Shown: positions 7,889-19,784 of the stretch, piece by piece
How positions within the stretch are numbered: position 1 is the stretch's first letter
Layout: each line of letters begins with the position of its first letter
Origin: JADKFD01 sp050250665
Lineage (GTDB): Bacteria > Pseudomonadota > Gammaproteobacteria > Xanthomonadales > SZUA-5
DNA: 24,439 nucleotides
Reading direction: 5' to 3'
Assembly (NCBI GenBank): GCA_050250665.1
Contig: JBFWOF010000074.1
Location: 1-24,439 of the forward strand
Notes under the pieces: generated by a model
Database searches by the model: none
What the model saw: the letters and a program-made list of their open reading frames with translations, nothing else
Told to the model about the DNA's origin: nothing
Program-made: the position numbers and the translations under genes

Positions 7889-8395
7889 ATGGCTAAGCCA
7901 AAATCAAAGCAGATGTGGTTTCACCAAGCGGACATTACTGAAAATCTTAATTTCGCTCTCGGGGAGCTTGTCCCGACCATTCCAATCGCTGGTGTCGTCA
8001 GTCGCGCGCTTGCTCCGAAGGCGCTTGCCTCAGTTATGATTTGCTTGGATCCCGCGCAGATCAAGACTCTTGAGCGTCGAATGAAGACGCTTGCAAATAC
8101 AAAGAAGAAGCTGAAGCAAAGTAGGGAAAAGTGCCAGCAGCTCGACTCGGCAATCCTTGCTATTGCGTCAGAAAACCGTGAATTGGAAGCTCGATTCGCA
8201 GCGGCTGAATCCCTCGCGAGTAATCTGCAATACAATCTTGATGTACTCACTGCTAACATCAATGATCAGGAGTTAATGCTAGCTAGCGCCAAAGCGCCGC
8301 ACGCTGGATCGAACTCAGGTCTGGCCAAACTCTCGGATTATGGCGGTGTTGGGAAGGCGCTACCGGGTGGGCTGCCAGGGTTGGGCAAGAAGTAG
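7889..8395 (+). CDS. Hypothetical coiled-coil protein inside the BREX locus
   Basis: I do not recognise this 168-residue protein. It starts MAKPKSKQMWFHQADI, has a short hydrophobic stretch LVPTIPIAGVVSRALAP near residues 28-45, and then a charged heptad-like region from about residue 60 to 125 rich in Lys, Glu, Gln and Leu that should form a coiled coil. It ends in a Gly/Pro/Lys tail (GGLPGLGKK). I chose ATG 7889 because GGAGG lies at 7880-7884; an ATG at 7877 is possible. It lies 80 nt after brxC on the same strand. Composition is less GC-rich than brxC (30 of 60 bases at 8101-8160), suggesting separate acquisition. It could be an accessory BREX partner or a phage-like structural or regulatory protein. 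Confidence 0.7.
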   Translation: MAKPKSKQMWFHQADITENLNFALGELVPTIPIAGVVSRALAPKALASVMICLDPAQIKTLERRMKTLANTKKKLKQSREKCQQLDSAILAIASENRELEARFAAAESLASNLQYNLDVLTANINDQELMLASAKAPHAGSNSGLAKLSDYGGVGKALPGGLPGLGKK

Positions 8396-8444
8396 GTTGC
8401 TGAAGGCTAGAAGACTAAGTCGCGCTACCGGAGCACAAGGCCGC

Positions 8445-8810
8445 TCACGCGATCGCCTTCAACCCCTTGCTCTGCACCAGGTTTAGCAGCTTCAGTGCGG
8501 CGCCGTCGGGTTTCTTGGCGCCGGATTCCCGCTGGCTGATGCCGCTCCTGCTGACATTGAGGTAGCGCGCAAACACGGGTTGCGATACGTGTTCGCGCTG
8601 GCGTAGCGCGCTGATCTGCTCGGGTGCCAGTTCCACCACTGGACTCAGGCACAGTGCGTCGAACTCGCGCATGGTCTCAAGGCTCACCACGCCGGCGCTG
8701 TGCAGGCCGCTGATGGATTCATGCACGGCCGTCAGGATCGGGCTGGTGCGGCGACGGCTTGCCTTGCGCGCCGCGGTCATTGCGTCATTCGCCTTTGTTG
8801 TCTTCATCAT
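8445..8810 (-). CDS. HTH-type antitoxin/transcriptional regulator (NadS-like), orphaned
   Basis: This 121-residue protein has a C-terminal XRE helix-turn-helix. Key blocks are LAPEQISALRQREHVSQPVF (about residues 61-80), ARYLNVSRSGISQRESGAKK and PDGAALKLLNLVQSKGLKAIA, closely following the antitoxin family that partners RelE-type toxins beginning MAxYKxKxFxRFARK. The N-terminal 55 residues are basic and include TAVHESISGLHSAGVVSLET, typical of this subgroup. The start at 8810 overlaps the residual toxin frame by 26 nt, the usual arrangement. Because the toxin looks internally deleted, the antitoxin may survive only as an orphan regulator, possibly acting on the palindromes at 9033-9056. The start could also be the adjacent ATG at 8807. 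Confidence 0.85.
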   Translation of the reverse strand: MMKTTKANDAMTAARKASRRRTSPILTAVHESISGLHSAGVVSLETMREFDALCLSPVVELAPEQISALRQREHVSQPVFARYLNVSRSGISQRESGAKKPDGAALKLLNLVQSKGLKAIA

Positions 8811-8889
8811 TCACCTCAATCAACTCGCCGTCCGCCATGTCGTTCTTGCGGGCGAAGCGCTGGAAGACCTTGTTCTTGTAGATCGCCAC
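8785..8889 (-). pseudogene. RelE/HigB-like toxin with in-frame internal deletion
   Basis: A GTG start at 8889, with a good GGAGGG ribosome binding site five bases upstream, opens a 34-residue frame: MAIYKNKVFQRFARKNDM, then ADGELIEVNDEDNKGE. The first half is the standard N terminus of an approximately 120-residue RelE-type toxin. The second half looks like the usual acidic C-terminal tail that overlaps the antitoxin start. The catalytic middle (about 80-90 residues) is absent while the frame is kept, which points to an internal deletion. It is probably non-toxic. Confidence 0.65.
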
Positions 8890-9264
8890 ACAAGCCCTCC
8901 GCATGTGCAAAATTTAGCGCCTGGTGATATCGAAGGCGTCGATGCGAAGGGGTGGATTGTGCTTCAGTTCACCCGAATGCAGCAGCCTCGTAGATGCTCT
9001 CGAACCTCCCGCAATGGCAACGCAATCGCCTATGGTTGACTATTGTGAACCAGTCACTGCTCGATGCTGCGGCTGGGCAGTGCGCGGCTTGTCGTATCGA
9101 CTTTGCGGTTGCAGGTTTTCCCAGCTGATTCAGGGGGATGCGCTGGATCGCCAGCTAAGGAAAAAGTTTTTTCCTTAGCGTGGAGTTCGTGCGGGCCGTG
9201 GGCTAGATCCTTCAGTCCGCATGCGCGGCGACGGAACTTCAAACCAGACTTTGAGGCTGTATCC
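8890..9264. promoter_or_regulatory. Intergenic region upstream of pglX with operator-like palindromes
   Basis: This 375-base gap between the divergent decayed TA module and pglX holds two regulatory-looking elements. TGGTT-N10-AACCA at 9033-9052 is interlocked with TGACT-N10-AGTCA (9037-9041 and 9052-9056). A 26-bp palindrome lies at 9154-9179. A TTGACT at 9036-9041 could be a -35, but no good -10 follows at the right distance. The + frame is open from 9064 into pglX, but residues before 9265 do not look like PglX. Confidence 0.45.
9154..9179. repeat. 26-bp near-perfect palindrome
   Basis: The arms GCTAAGGAAAAA and TTTTTCCTTAGC are exact complements with two bases between them. As RNA it would form a stem with an A/U-rich top. 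It lies 86 bases before the pglX start. It lacks a T-tract after the stem, so a protein-binding site or an mRNA leader structure is more likely than a terminator. Confidence 0.6.
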
Positions 9265-13635
<4,371 letters not shown>

Positions 13636-13718
13636 GCCCCCGCAACCGATCGCATGGCGGAAGCTCGCGAGCGCACACAAGAGTTAGGTGGAACCCGAAG
13701 CGACCTTGAGGAACCCAA

Positions 13719-14948
13719 ATGGCGCATCTGCTAGGCATACGTATCCAGAACTTTCGCGCACTTCGAAATGTTACTCTCGGCAAAATTGAATATGATCAGA
13801 AGACAGTTGAGCTCCCGCGACTTGTTTGTTTGATTGGGCCGAACGGTAGTGGAAAATCGACAATGCTGGACGCATTCGGATTTCTTTCGGATTGCCTCCG
13901 GGAAGGTGTCGAGGTGGCTTGCGATAAGCCGCATCGGGGCGGTTTCGATGTTATTCGAACGCAGGGTGCGACAGAGCCCATCTCGTTTCAGCTGTATTTT
14001 CGCCAGTCGCCAACTTCGAGGCCGATAACCTACGAGCTCCAAATTGGAGTTAGCGATGGCCGTCCGGTGGTTTTGGTTGAGAATCTAAAACAAAGACGGA
14101 AAGGCCAGGGAAAGGGTCGGCCATTCCCATTTTTGAAACTCCAGTCTGGCATAGGTGAGGCTTGGTCTGGTGAGGCAACCGAGGGGGAGGAGGTCTCAAG
14201 CCGCGTTCCCGTGAGTCTCGACGATCCAGCGCGCCTAGGTATAACGACTCTTGGCCAGTTGCGGGAACACCCGAGAATTCTGGGGCTGAGAGCGTACGTC
14301 GAAGGGTGGTATTTGTCTTATTTTGTTCCGGATGCTGCCCGCTCGCTGCAAATTTCAGGCGCGCAGAGACACTTGGACCGAACGGGAGCGAATATCGGAA
14401 ACTACCTACAGCACTTGAAACGCCGGCCAGATGGAGTCCTTGATCGAATACTAGAATCGCTATCTCAGAAAATTCCTGGGATAACAAGAATTGATTGCAA
14501 GGATTCGGATGATCGACGACTCCTGATCCAGTTCAATGAGCGTGGTTACGATGATCCTTTTTATCAATCAAGCATGTCAGACGGCACATTAAAATATCTG
14601 GCATATCTCTTGTTGCTCGAAGATCCGGAGCCGCACCCTCTAATAGGAATCGAAGAGCCCGAGAATGGGCTGTATTATCGGTTGCTACGGGATCTTGCTG
14701 ACGAATTTCAAAATCAAGCGAGGTCTGGAAATCGAACTCAAGTATTTGTGACGACGCACGCGCCTGCATTTGTGGATGCGCTTGCGCCTGAAAGCGTTTG
14801 GCTCTTCCAGCGTGACGATGCTGGCGGTGTTGAAGCGACTCGCGTCGCCGATATACCCAGTATCAAGGCTTTGTATGAGGAGGGTGTCCCATTAGGTAGT
14901 CTATGGTTTAGTCACCATTTTAATGAGCATGGTTTCGAGGGCGCTTGA
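13719..14948 (+). CDS. AAA/ABC-type ATPase of a two-gene ATPase-TOPRIM module
   Basis: This 409-residue protein is a RecF/SMC-like ATPase (AAA_21/COG4637-type). It starts MAHLLGIRIQNFRALRNVTL, the usual opening of this class. Walker A GPNGSGKST is at residues 40-48, the ABC-like signature SMSDGTLKYL at 285-294, Walker B LIGIEEPENGLY at 308-319 and the H-loop TTHAP at 345-349, so it should be catalytically competent. GAGG lies shortly before the ATG. It starts 84 nt after pglX, and its stop overlaps the next start (TGATG). The pair resembles the ATPase and TOPRIM halves of OLD, Gabija and PARIS-type defence proteins; I cannot name the exact system. GC is low for the window (26 of 60 at 14701-14760), indicating separate acquisition. 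Confidence 0.85.
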   Translation: MAHLLGIRIQNFRALRNVTLGKIEYDQKTVELPRLVCLIGPNGSGKSTMLDAFGFLSDCLREGVEVACDKPHRGGFDVIRTQGATEPISFQLYFRQSPTSRPITYELQIGVSDGRPVVLVENLKQRRKGQGKGRPFPFLKLQSGIGEAWSGEATEGEEVSSRVPVSLDDPARLGITTLGQLREHPRILGLRAYVEGWYLSYFVPDAARSLQISGAQRHLDRTGANIGNYLQHLKRRPDGVLDRILESLSQKIPGITRIDCKDSDDRRLLIQFNERGYDDPFYQSSMSDGTLKYLAYLLLLEDPEPHPLIGIEEPENGLYYRLLRDLADEFQNQARSGNRTQVFVTTHAPAFVDALAPESVWLFQRDDAGGVEATRVADIPSIKALYEEGVPLGSLWFSHHFNEHGFEGA

Positions 14949-15574
14949 TGAGAATTCATTATTTGGTCGAAGGGCCGAGTGAAGCAGCCCTACTTAATCC
15001 TTGGCTGAGGCGCGCCCTGCCCGGACATGCCCACAGTGTGTACCCTCATGAAGGTAAGGGAAATATTCCAGACGACCTGTCTGCGGCACCAAATCCATTA
15101 CGTCGGGGTTTGCTAGATCAGTTGCCCGCCAAGCTTCGGGCATTTGGAAGATCTCTTGATCCCGCGACTGATCGCGTGGTCGTACTAGTAGATGCAGACA
15201 ACGATTGCTGCGTGAAATTGAAAAGCGAGCTGGTTGACGTTCTAAATGCCTGTAGTCCAAGGCCACAGGCGCTGATACGAATTGCGATTGAAGAGACTGA
15301 GACTTTCTATCTCGGTGACGAACTTGCGGTCCGGGCTGCATTTGGGACTTTTCGGAACGGACCTTATCGTGGCTATGTTCAAGATAGCGTTTGCGGTACG
15401 TGGGAGGTATTTCAGCAAGTGGTTGGGTGGAGATATGAGGCAAAGGTCAAGTGGGCATCCATGATCGCGCCACACCTCAGTGTTTCCCGGTCAGGACCAC
15501 GTCTCAATCGCTCTCCGTCGTTTCAAGCGTTCTACAGCGCGATTTGTGCGCTTGCTGGTGAGTCGTGGCCTTGA
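14948..15574 (+). CDS. DUF4276/TOPRIM-like protein partnered with the upstream ATPase
   Basis: This 208-residue protein looks like a TOPRIM-fold DUF4276 protein. The N-terminal VEGPSE (E8 and E12) corresponds to the TOPRIM glutamate, VVLVDADND (residues 78-86) to the DxD motif, and IEETETFYLGD (114-124) matches the conserved EaWyLgD block of DUF4276. By analogy with OLD-family systems it would be the nuclease or effector controlled by the ATPase, but this is inference. It starts at the ATG overlapping the ATPase stop (TGATG), and its last 10 nt overlap the pglZ start. It is therefore translationally coupled on both sides, meaning that the module is integrated into the BREX operon. Confidence 0.78.
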   Translation: MRIHYLVEGPSEAALLNPWLRRALPGHAHSVYPHEGKGNIPDDLSAAPNPLRRGLLDQLPAKLRAFGRSLDPATDRVVVLVDADNDCCVKLKSELVDVLNACSPRPQALIRIAIEETETFYLGDELAVRAAFGTFRNGPYRGYVQDSVCGTWEVFQQVVGWRYEAKVKWASMIAPHLSVSRSGPRLNRSPSFQAFYSAICALAGESWP

Positions 15575-18462
15575 TCTTGGGCGGCCCGATCTCCGCTGCC
15601 CTCGAAGCCGATCTGCGCACCTGGGTGCGCAAGCACGGCGTGGTGGTCTGGCTGGATCTGGACGGGCACTACAGCGCTTTCATCGATCGACTCATCGCCG
15701 CGCGCGCCGCTGATTCCTTGCCCTATGAAGTTCGCGCTTGGCGCGGTAGTCATTTGGAACTGTTGTTGGCGCTGGACAATGTGGCGGCCGGTAGTGAGCG
15801 CACTTCGCTTGTGGTGCACTTGCCCGGCTTCACTGAGGAAGACGTAAGACAGTCGCCGCTCTACGAGCTGTATGCGGCCGGCGCGCGCTACCGCAAAGCG
15901 CTGGGCACCTTGATCGGTGAGGCCGCGGCCGGTCAGGTGCGCCCCGAGCAGATCACTGCGTTCCGAGGGCAAACCGGGCTGACGCTGGAAGGCGCCGACA
16001 TCTGGCTGCAGTCGCAGATGGATCAGGTGACCGGCGGCTTTGCCATACAACTGCGTACGCTGTCGCCGACGGCGCTGGTCGATGATCTGCTATCCGGTGG
16101 ATTTGTCGCCGGACGCGTCGGGCATCGAGATGATCAGGACGCGCTCTGGGAGCGCCTGGCCAACCTTATGGGGTTGCCAGCCCGTTGGCGCGAAGCGACC
16201 TTGCCCGGCAAAGACGCCCGCGCCGAAGACGCGGCCTATGTGCTGACCAGCTGGGCGCTGGCGGTGGAATACGTGCACGATCTGAAGCGCGCGCCGGTGA
16301 ATGCCTTGCTGCAGAGCGCCGTAGGCATGTTGCCTACCCTGGTGGACGCCTGCCGCGGCGTCGCCGTGCATCTGCGCGAACGCCACGCTGCCTTTTATCA
16401 GCGCAGTGCGGACGAGACCGAGGCGTTGCTGCTGGATGAGATAGAGGCCGCGCGCGCCGAAGACCTGGGGCGGGTGGACACCTTCCGCTTCGAGGAAGAC
16501 AAGGTGCTCAAGGCGGCGCTGACCGGATTGCGCGAGAGCGCTTGGCAGCGGGTGAGTGATTGGGCCGCTGCGCGGGTGCGCACCGAGCATGGGCAGGGTT
16601 CTTTTTGGGTCCGCGACGATCCGACGCGTTTATCTGCCTGGCAGTTGGTCCAAGGGGCGGCACAGCTAGGCTTGGCAATAGGCCATGCGGGCGCTCAGAT
16701 CGGTCGCGTCAGTGGATTGGAGGAAGCCCTGCAGGCTTACACCGAGCGCGGCGCCGCCGTTGATCAGGCGCATCGCCATCTGGAACAGCTCAGACTGCGA
16801 TTGCTGCATCCGCATCTATCCGATTTCGAGTTGCTGCGCGCGGTTCTGGACGGCACCCGACGCGCGTGGCGCGTCTGGGCGGATGCCTGGGCGCGCGAGT
16901 TCAACGGCTTGTGCCGCACGCACGGCTTTCTTCCTGGCGCAGCCCAACAGCAGCGCATGCTGTTCGACGAGGTCGTGCGGCCAATGGCGCAGGAGCCCGG
17001 CACCACGGCCTATTTCGTGGTGGACGCGCTGCGTTACGAGATGGGTGAGGAACTGTATCGGCAGCTCAGCGAAACGCCCGCCAGCACCGTGCATCTGAAG
17101 GCACGCCTGGCTGAACTGCCTTCCGTCACCGAGGTAGGCATGAACGTGTTGGCACCGGTGGTGCAGGGTGGGCGACTGGCACCGGTGTTGGTCAATACCG
17201 AAGGCCGAGCCAGCATTGCCGGGTTCGCTACCGGCGAATTTCGCGTATCGGATCCGGAAACGCGAAAGCGTGCGATGCAAGATCGCGTGGGCGGCAGCAC
17301 CTGCCCTTGGCTCACGCTGGAAGAGACCGTCAGTCGCGACACTGTCTCTTTACGCCGGGCCGTGGCGAAGGCAAAACTGGTCGTCGTGCACAGTCAGGAA
17401 ATCGACAATGCCGGCGAAAAGGGTGTGGGTCCGGCGGTGTTTGACCATGTGCTGCAAAAGCTGCGCGCCGCGTGGCGACTGTTACGTGATGCCGGTGTCC
17501 GCCGCTTTGTAATCACCAGCGATCACGGCTTTTTGATGTTGGATGACAGCGTGGCCAACGCGCAGACACATGGTCGCAAGATCGATCCACATCGGCGCCA
17601 CGTGTTCTCGCCGTTGGCTGCAGACCATCCGGGAGAAGCCCGCGTGGCGCTGGCGGACCTGGGCTATGAGGGTGCCAGCGGTTATTTGATGTTTCCTGAT
17701 TCCACCGCCGTGTTTGACCTTGGGCGACGCCCGATGAGTTTTGTTCACGGCGGCAACAGCCTTCAGGAGCGTGTGATCCCGGTGTTGACCGTAGTGCATC
17801 GCTCCGCTGCTGGGGGAAGCACGCTGCAATACCTCATCCGCGCCGATGCTCGCGACGGCGTGGCTGGAATGCACTGTCTGCAATTACAGGTAGAGGTCGT
17901 CGCGCAGACCGAGCTCGATTTCGGCGGCGCTGGAGAAATCGAACTGGCTTTGCGTGTTCCAGAGGCGGCATCCGTGCAGGTCGAGCTTTGCCAGGCCCGC
18001 GGCCGTGCCCGTATCCAGGGCAGCACCCTGGTGGCAATGGTGGGCGAGTCCTTCGAGTTGTTCTTTCGCCTTTCGGGGTCTACCGACGCGCGAGTGCAGG
18101 TGGAAATCCACCATCCGGGCGCGCTGGCCGATGTGCAGCCTTTTGTGCCTGTGGCGCGCTTCGCCGTCGATACCATGCGCGCGCCGCTACCCGGCGAGGG
18201 TGAGCAAGCCGTCGCTGCAACGCGTATCGATCGCGGCTGGCTGACTGAATTCAGCGACGCGGGCTTGCGTCAGCTCTTCGAGCATCTGGCCGTTCACGGT
18301 GTCGTGACCGAGAGCGAGGCGAGCGACATGCTGGGCGGTCCACGTGGCGTGCGCCGGTTCGCCACCCAGTTTGAAGAACATGCGCGCAAGGCCCCGTTTG
18401 CCGTTCGTATTGACGTGGTGGCCGGTGTGAAGCGCTTTGTCCGCCAGGGAGGCAGTGAATGA
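15565..18462 (+). CDS. pglZ: BREX alkaline phosphatase-superfamily protein PglZ
   Basis: This 965-residue protein is PglZ, a core BREX protein of the alkaline phosphatase superfamily; characterised homologues show metal-dependent nuclease or phosphodiesterase activity and form part of the BREX complex. The PglZ domain carries YFVVDALRYEMGEEL with the metal-ligand aspartate at about residue 487, and TSDHGFLML with D653-H654-G655. LPSVTEVGMNVLAPV lies between these, as expected. The N-terminal 450 residues are helical. The GTG at 15565 starts MALILGGPIS and overlaps the DUF4276-like gene by 10 nt; a TTG at 15571 is an alternative. Its stop overlaps the brxD ATG by 4 nt. High GC content resumes here. 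Confidence 0.94.
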   Translation: MALILGGPISAALEADLRTWVRKHGVVVWLDLDGHYSAFIDRLIAARAADSLPYEVRAWRGSHLELLLALDNVAAGSERTSLVVHLPGFTEEDVRQSPLYELYAAGARYRKALGTLIGEAAAGQVRPEQITAFRGQTGLTLEGADIWLQSQMDQVTGGFAIQLRTLSPTALVDDLLSGGFVAGRVGHRDDQDALWERLANLMGLPARWREATLPGKDARAEDAAYVLTSWALAVEYVHDLKRAPVNALLQSAVGMLPTLVDACRGVAVHLRERHAAFYQRSADETEALLLDEIEAARAEDLGRVDTFRFEEDKVLKAALTGLRESAWQRVSDWAAARVRTEHGQGSFWVRDDPTRLSAWQLVQGAAQLGLAIGHAGAQIGRVSGLEEALQAYTERGAAVDQAHRHLEQLRLRLLHPHLSDFELLRAVLDGTRRAWRVWADAWAREFNGLCRTHGFLPGAAQQQRMLFDEVVRPMAQEPGTTAYFVVDALRYEMGEELYRQLSETPASTVHLKARLAELPSVTEVGMNVLAPVVQGGRLAPVLVNTEGRASIAGFATGEFRVSDPETRKRAMQDRVGGSTCPWLTLEETVSRDTVSLRRAVAKAKLVVVHSQEIDNAGEKGVGPAVFDHVLQKLRAAWRLLRDAGVRRFVITSDHGFLMLDDSVANAQTHGRKIDPHRRHVFSPLAADHPGEARVALADLGYEGASGYLMFPDSTAVFDLGRRPMSFVHGGNSLQERVIPVLTVVHRSAAGGSTLQYLIRADARDGVAGMHCLQLQVEVVAQTELDFGGAGEIELALRVPEAASVQVELCQARGRARIQGSTLVAMVGESFELFFRLSGSTDARVQVEIHHPGALADVQPFVPVARFAVDTMRAPLPGEGEQAVAATRIDRGWLTEFSDAGLRQLFEHLAVHGVVTESEASDMLGGPRGVRRFATQFEEHARKAPFAVRIDVVAGVKRFVRQGGSE

Positions 18463-19784
18463 CCACGATGACCCGCAAGGACGTCGAACATGTATTCGAG
18501 GCGCTGCGCAAAGGCCTGGTGCCCGAGCGCGGCATAGATACCTTTGCCGTCGGTGTGGAAAAGCAGCGCGGCGAGCTCCATCGGCAGCTCGATCTGGCCC
18601 GCGACGGCGAGGGCACTATCAAGTTCCTGCGCGGCGGCTACGGCTGCGGCAAGACGTTCATGGCGCGGCTTGCGCTGCTGGATGCACAGGCGCGGGGATT
18701 CGCGACCAGCTTTGTGGTGGTGTCAGACAATGATCTGCGCTTCCACCGCTTCGATGATGTCTATCGCAAGGTGATGACCGAGCTGGGCACGGCTTCCTGT
18801 CCGCGTGGCGCGCTGGGCGATATTCTGGATCGTTGGATTGGGCGCATTGAAGACAGCCTGATCGACGCAGGCGTCGACGACGCCGCGGCTGATTTCGATC
18901 AGCGCGTGCGCCAGCGCCTCGATGAGGATCTGGCATCGATGACCGGTGGTCAGGCCCCACAGGATTTCGTCAGGGTGATCCAGACCATCTTCGATATGAA
19001 GCAGCGCGGCGAGGTCACCGAAGCTGGCGCGCTGATTTCCTGGCTTTGTGGCAGCGGCAATGTGGCCGCAAGCGTCAAGAAGGCGGCGGGCATCAAGGGT
19101 GATATCGGCAGCCGCGATGCGCTCGACTATCTGCGTGGCGTGCTGGAAATCATCAAAGCCTCTGGCTATGCCGGTTTGCTCATCGTCATCGATGAAGCCG
19201 AGACCATTCTGCGCATGCGCGCCGATTCGCGCCACAAGTCGCTGAACGGCATTCGCCAGATTGCTGATGCGGCCGGCTCGTATCGTGGACTGCTGTGGCT
19301 ATTTACAGGTACGCCCGAGTTCTTTGACACCCGCCACGGCGTGGCCGGTCTGACGCCACTGCACGAGCGCATTCGCTTCCTGAAACAGGGCCGCTTCGCC
19401 AGCCTGCGCCAAGCCCAGCTTGAACTGACGCCCTTTGATTCCGAGCGGCTACGAGCCGTGGCGTTGCGCCTTCGAGAGCTCTACCCCGCGCGCGACCGCA
19501 CTCTGGTTGATCGCAAACTGGACGGCGCCTTCGTGGATCGCCTGGTGGCTGAGGTGACCACTGGATTCCGCGGCGATGTTGGCGTGGTGCCCAGACAGTT
19601 TCTGCGTGAGTTCGTAACCCAGCTGGACCTGGTTGAGGAACACCCCGACTATGAACCGGCCAGCGAGTACGGCTTCACGCCCAAGAGCCTGAGCACCGAG
19701 GAAGAACACGCGATCAGTGGTACGCCACTGCCGCTGCCAGACGCTGAGTCGCCTGAGTTGGTGCCGCAGGAAGACGTCTGGTGA
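18459..19784 (+). CDS. brxD: BREX ATP-binding protein BrxD
   Basis: This 441-residue protein is BrxD, a P-loop ATPase of the DUF2791/BREX_BrxD family found in type 2 and type 6 systems. Walker A is GGYGCGKTF at residues 59-67, and Walker B LLIVIDEAET at 240-249 with the catalytic glutamate. IRFLKQGRFASLRQAQLELT and GFRGDVGVVPRQFLREFV in the C-terminal half are typical. Its start overlaps the pglZ stop (ATGA) and its stop overlaps the brxHI start (GTGA). An internal ATG at 18468 is a possible alternative start. BrxD is thought to act with the BrxHI helicase; the mechanism is unknown. Confidence 0.94.
   Translation: MTTMTRKDVEHVFEALRKGLVPERGIDTFAVGVEKQRGELHRQLDLARDGEGTIKFLRGGYGCGKTFMARLALLDAQARGFATSFVVVSDNDLRFHRFDDVYRKVMTELGTASCPRGALGDILDRWIGRIEDSLIDAGVDDAAADFDQRVRQRLDEDLASMTGGQAPQDFVRVIQTIFDMKQRGEVTEAGALISWLCGSGNVAASVKKAAGIKGDIGSRDALDYLRGVLEIIKASGYAGLLIVIDEAETILRMRADSRHKSLNGIRQIADAAGSYRGLLWLFTGTPEFFDTRHGVAGLTPLHERIRFLKQGRFASLRQAQLELTPFDSERLRAVALRLRELYPARDRTLVDRKLDGAFVDRLVAEVTTGFRGDVGVVPRQFLREFVTQLDLVEEHPDYEPASEYGFTPKSLSTEEEHAISGTPLPLPDAESPELVPQEDVW

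Noticed and set aside
9064..9264. In-frame 67-codon N-terminal extension of pglX
   Set aside because: It has no start with a good ribosome binding site, contains the palindrome region, and does not look like PglX. ATG 9265 begins the recognisable protein.
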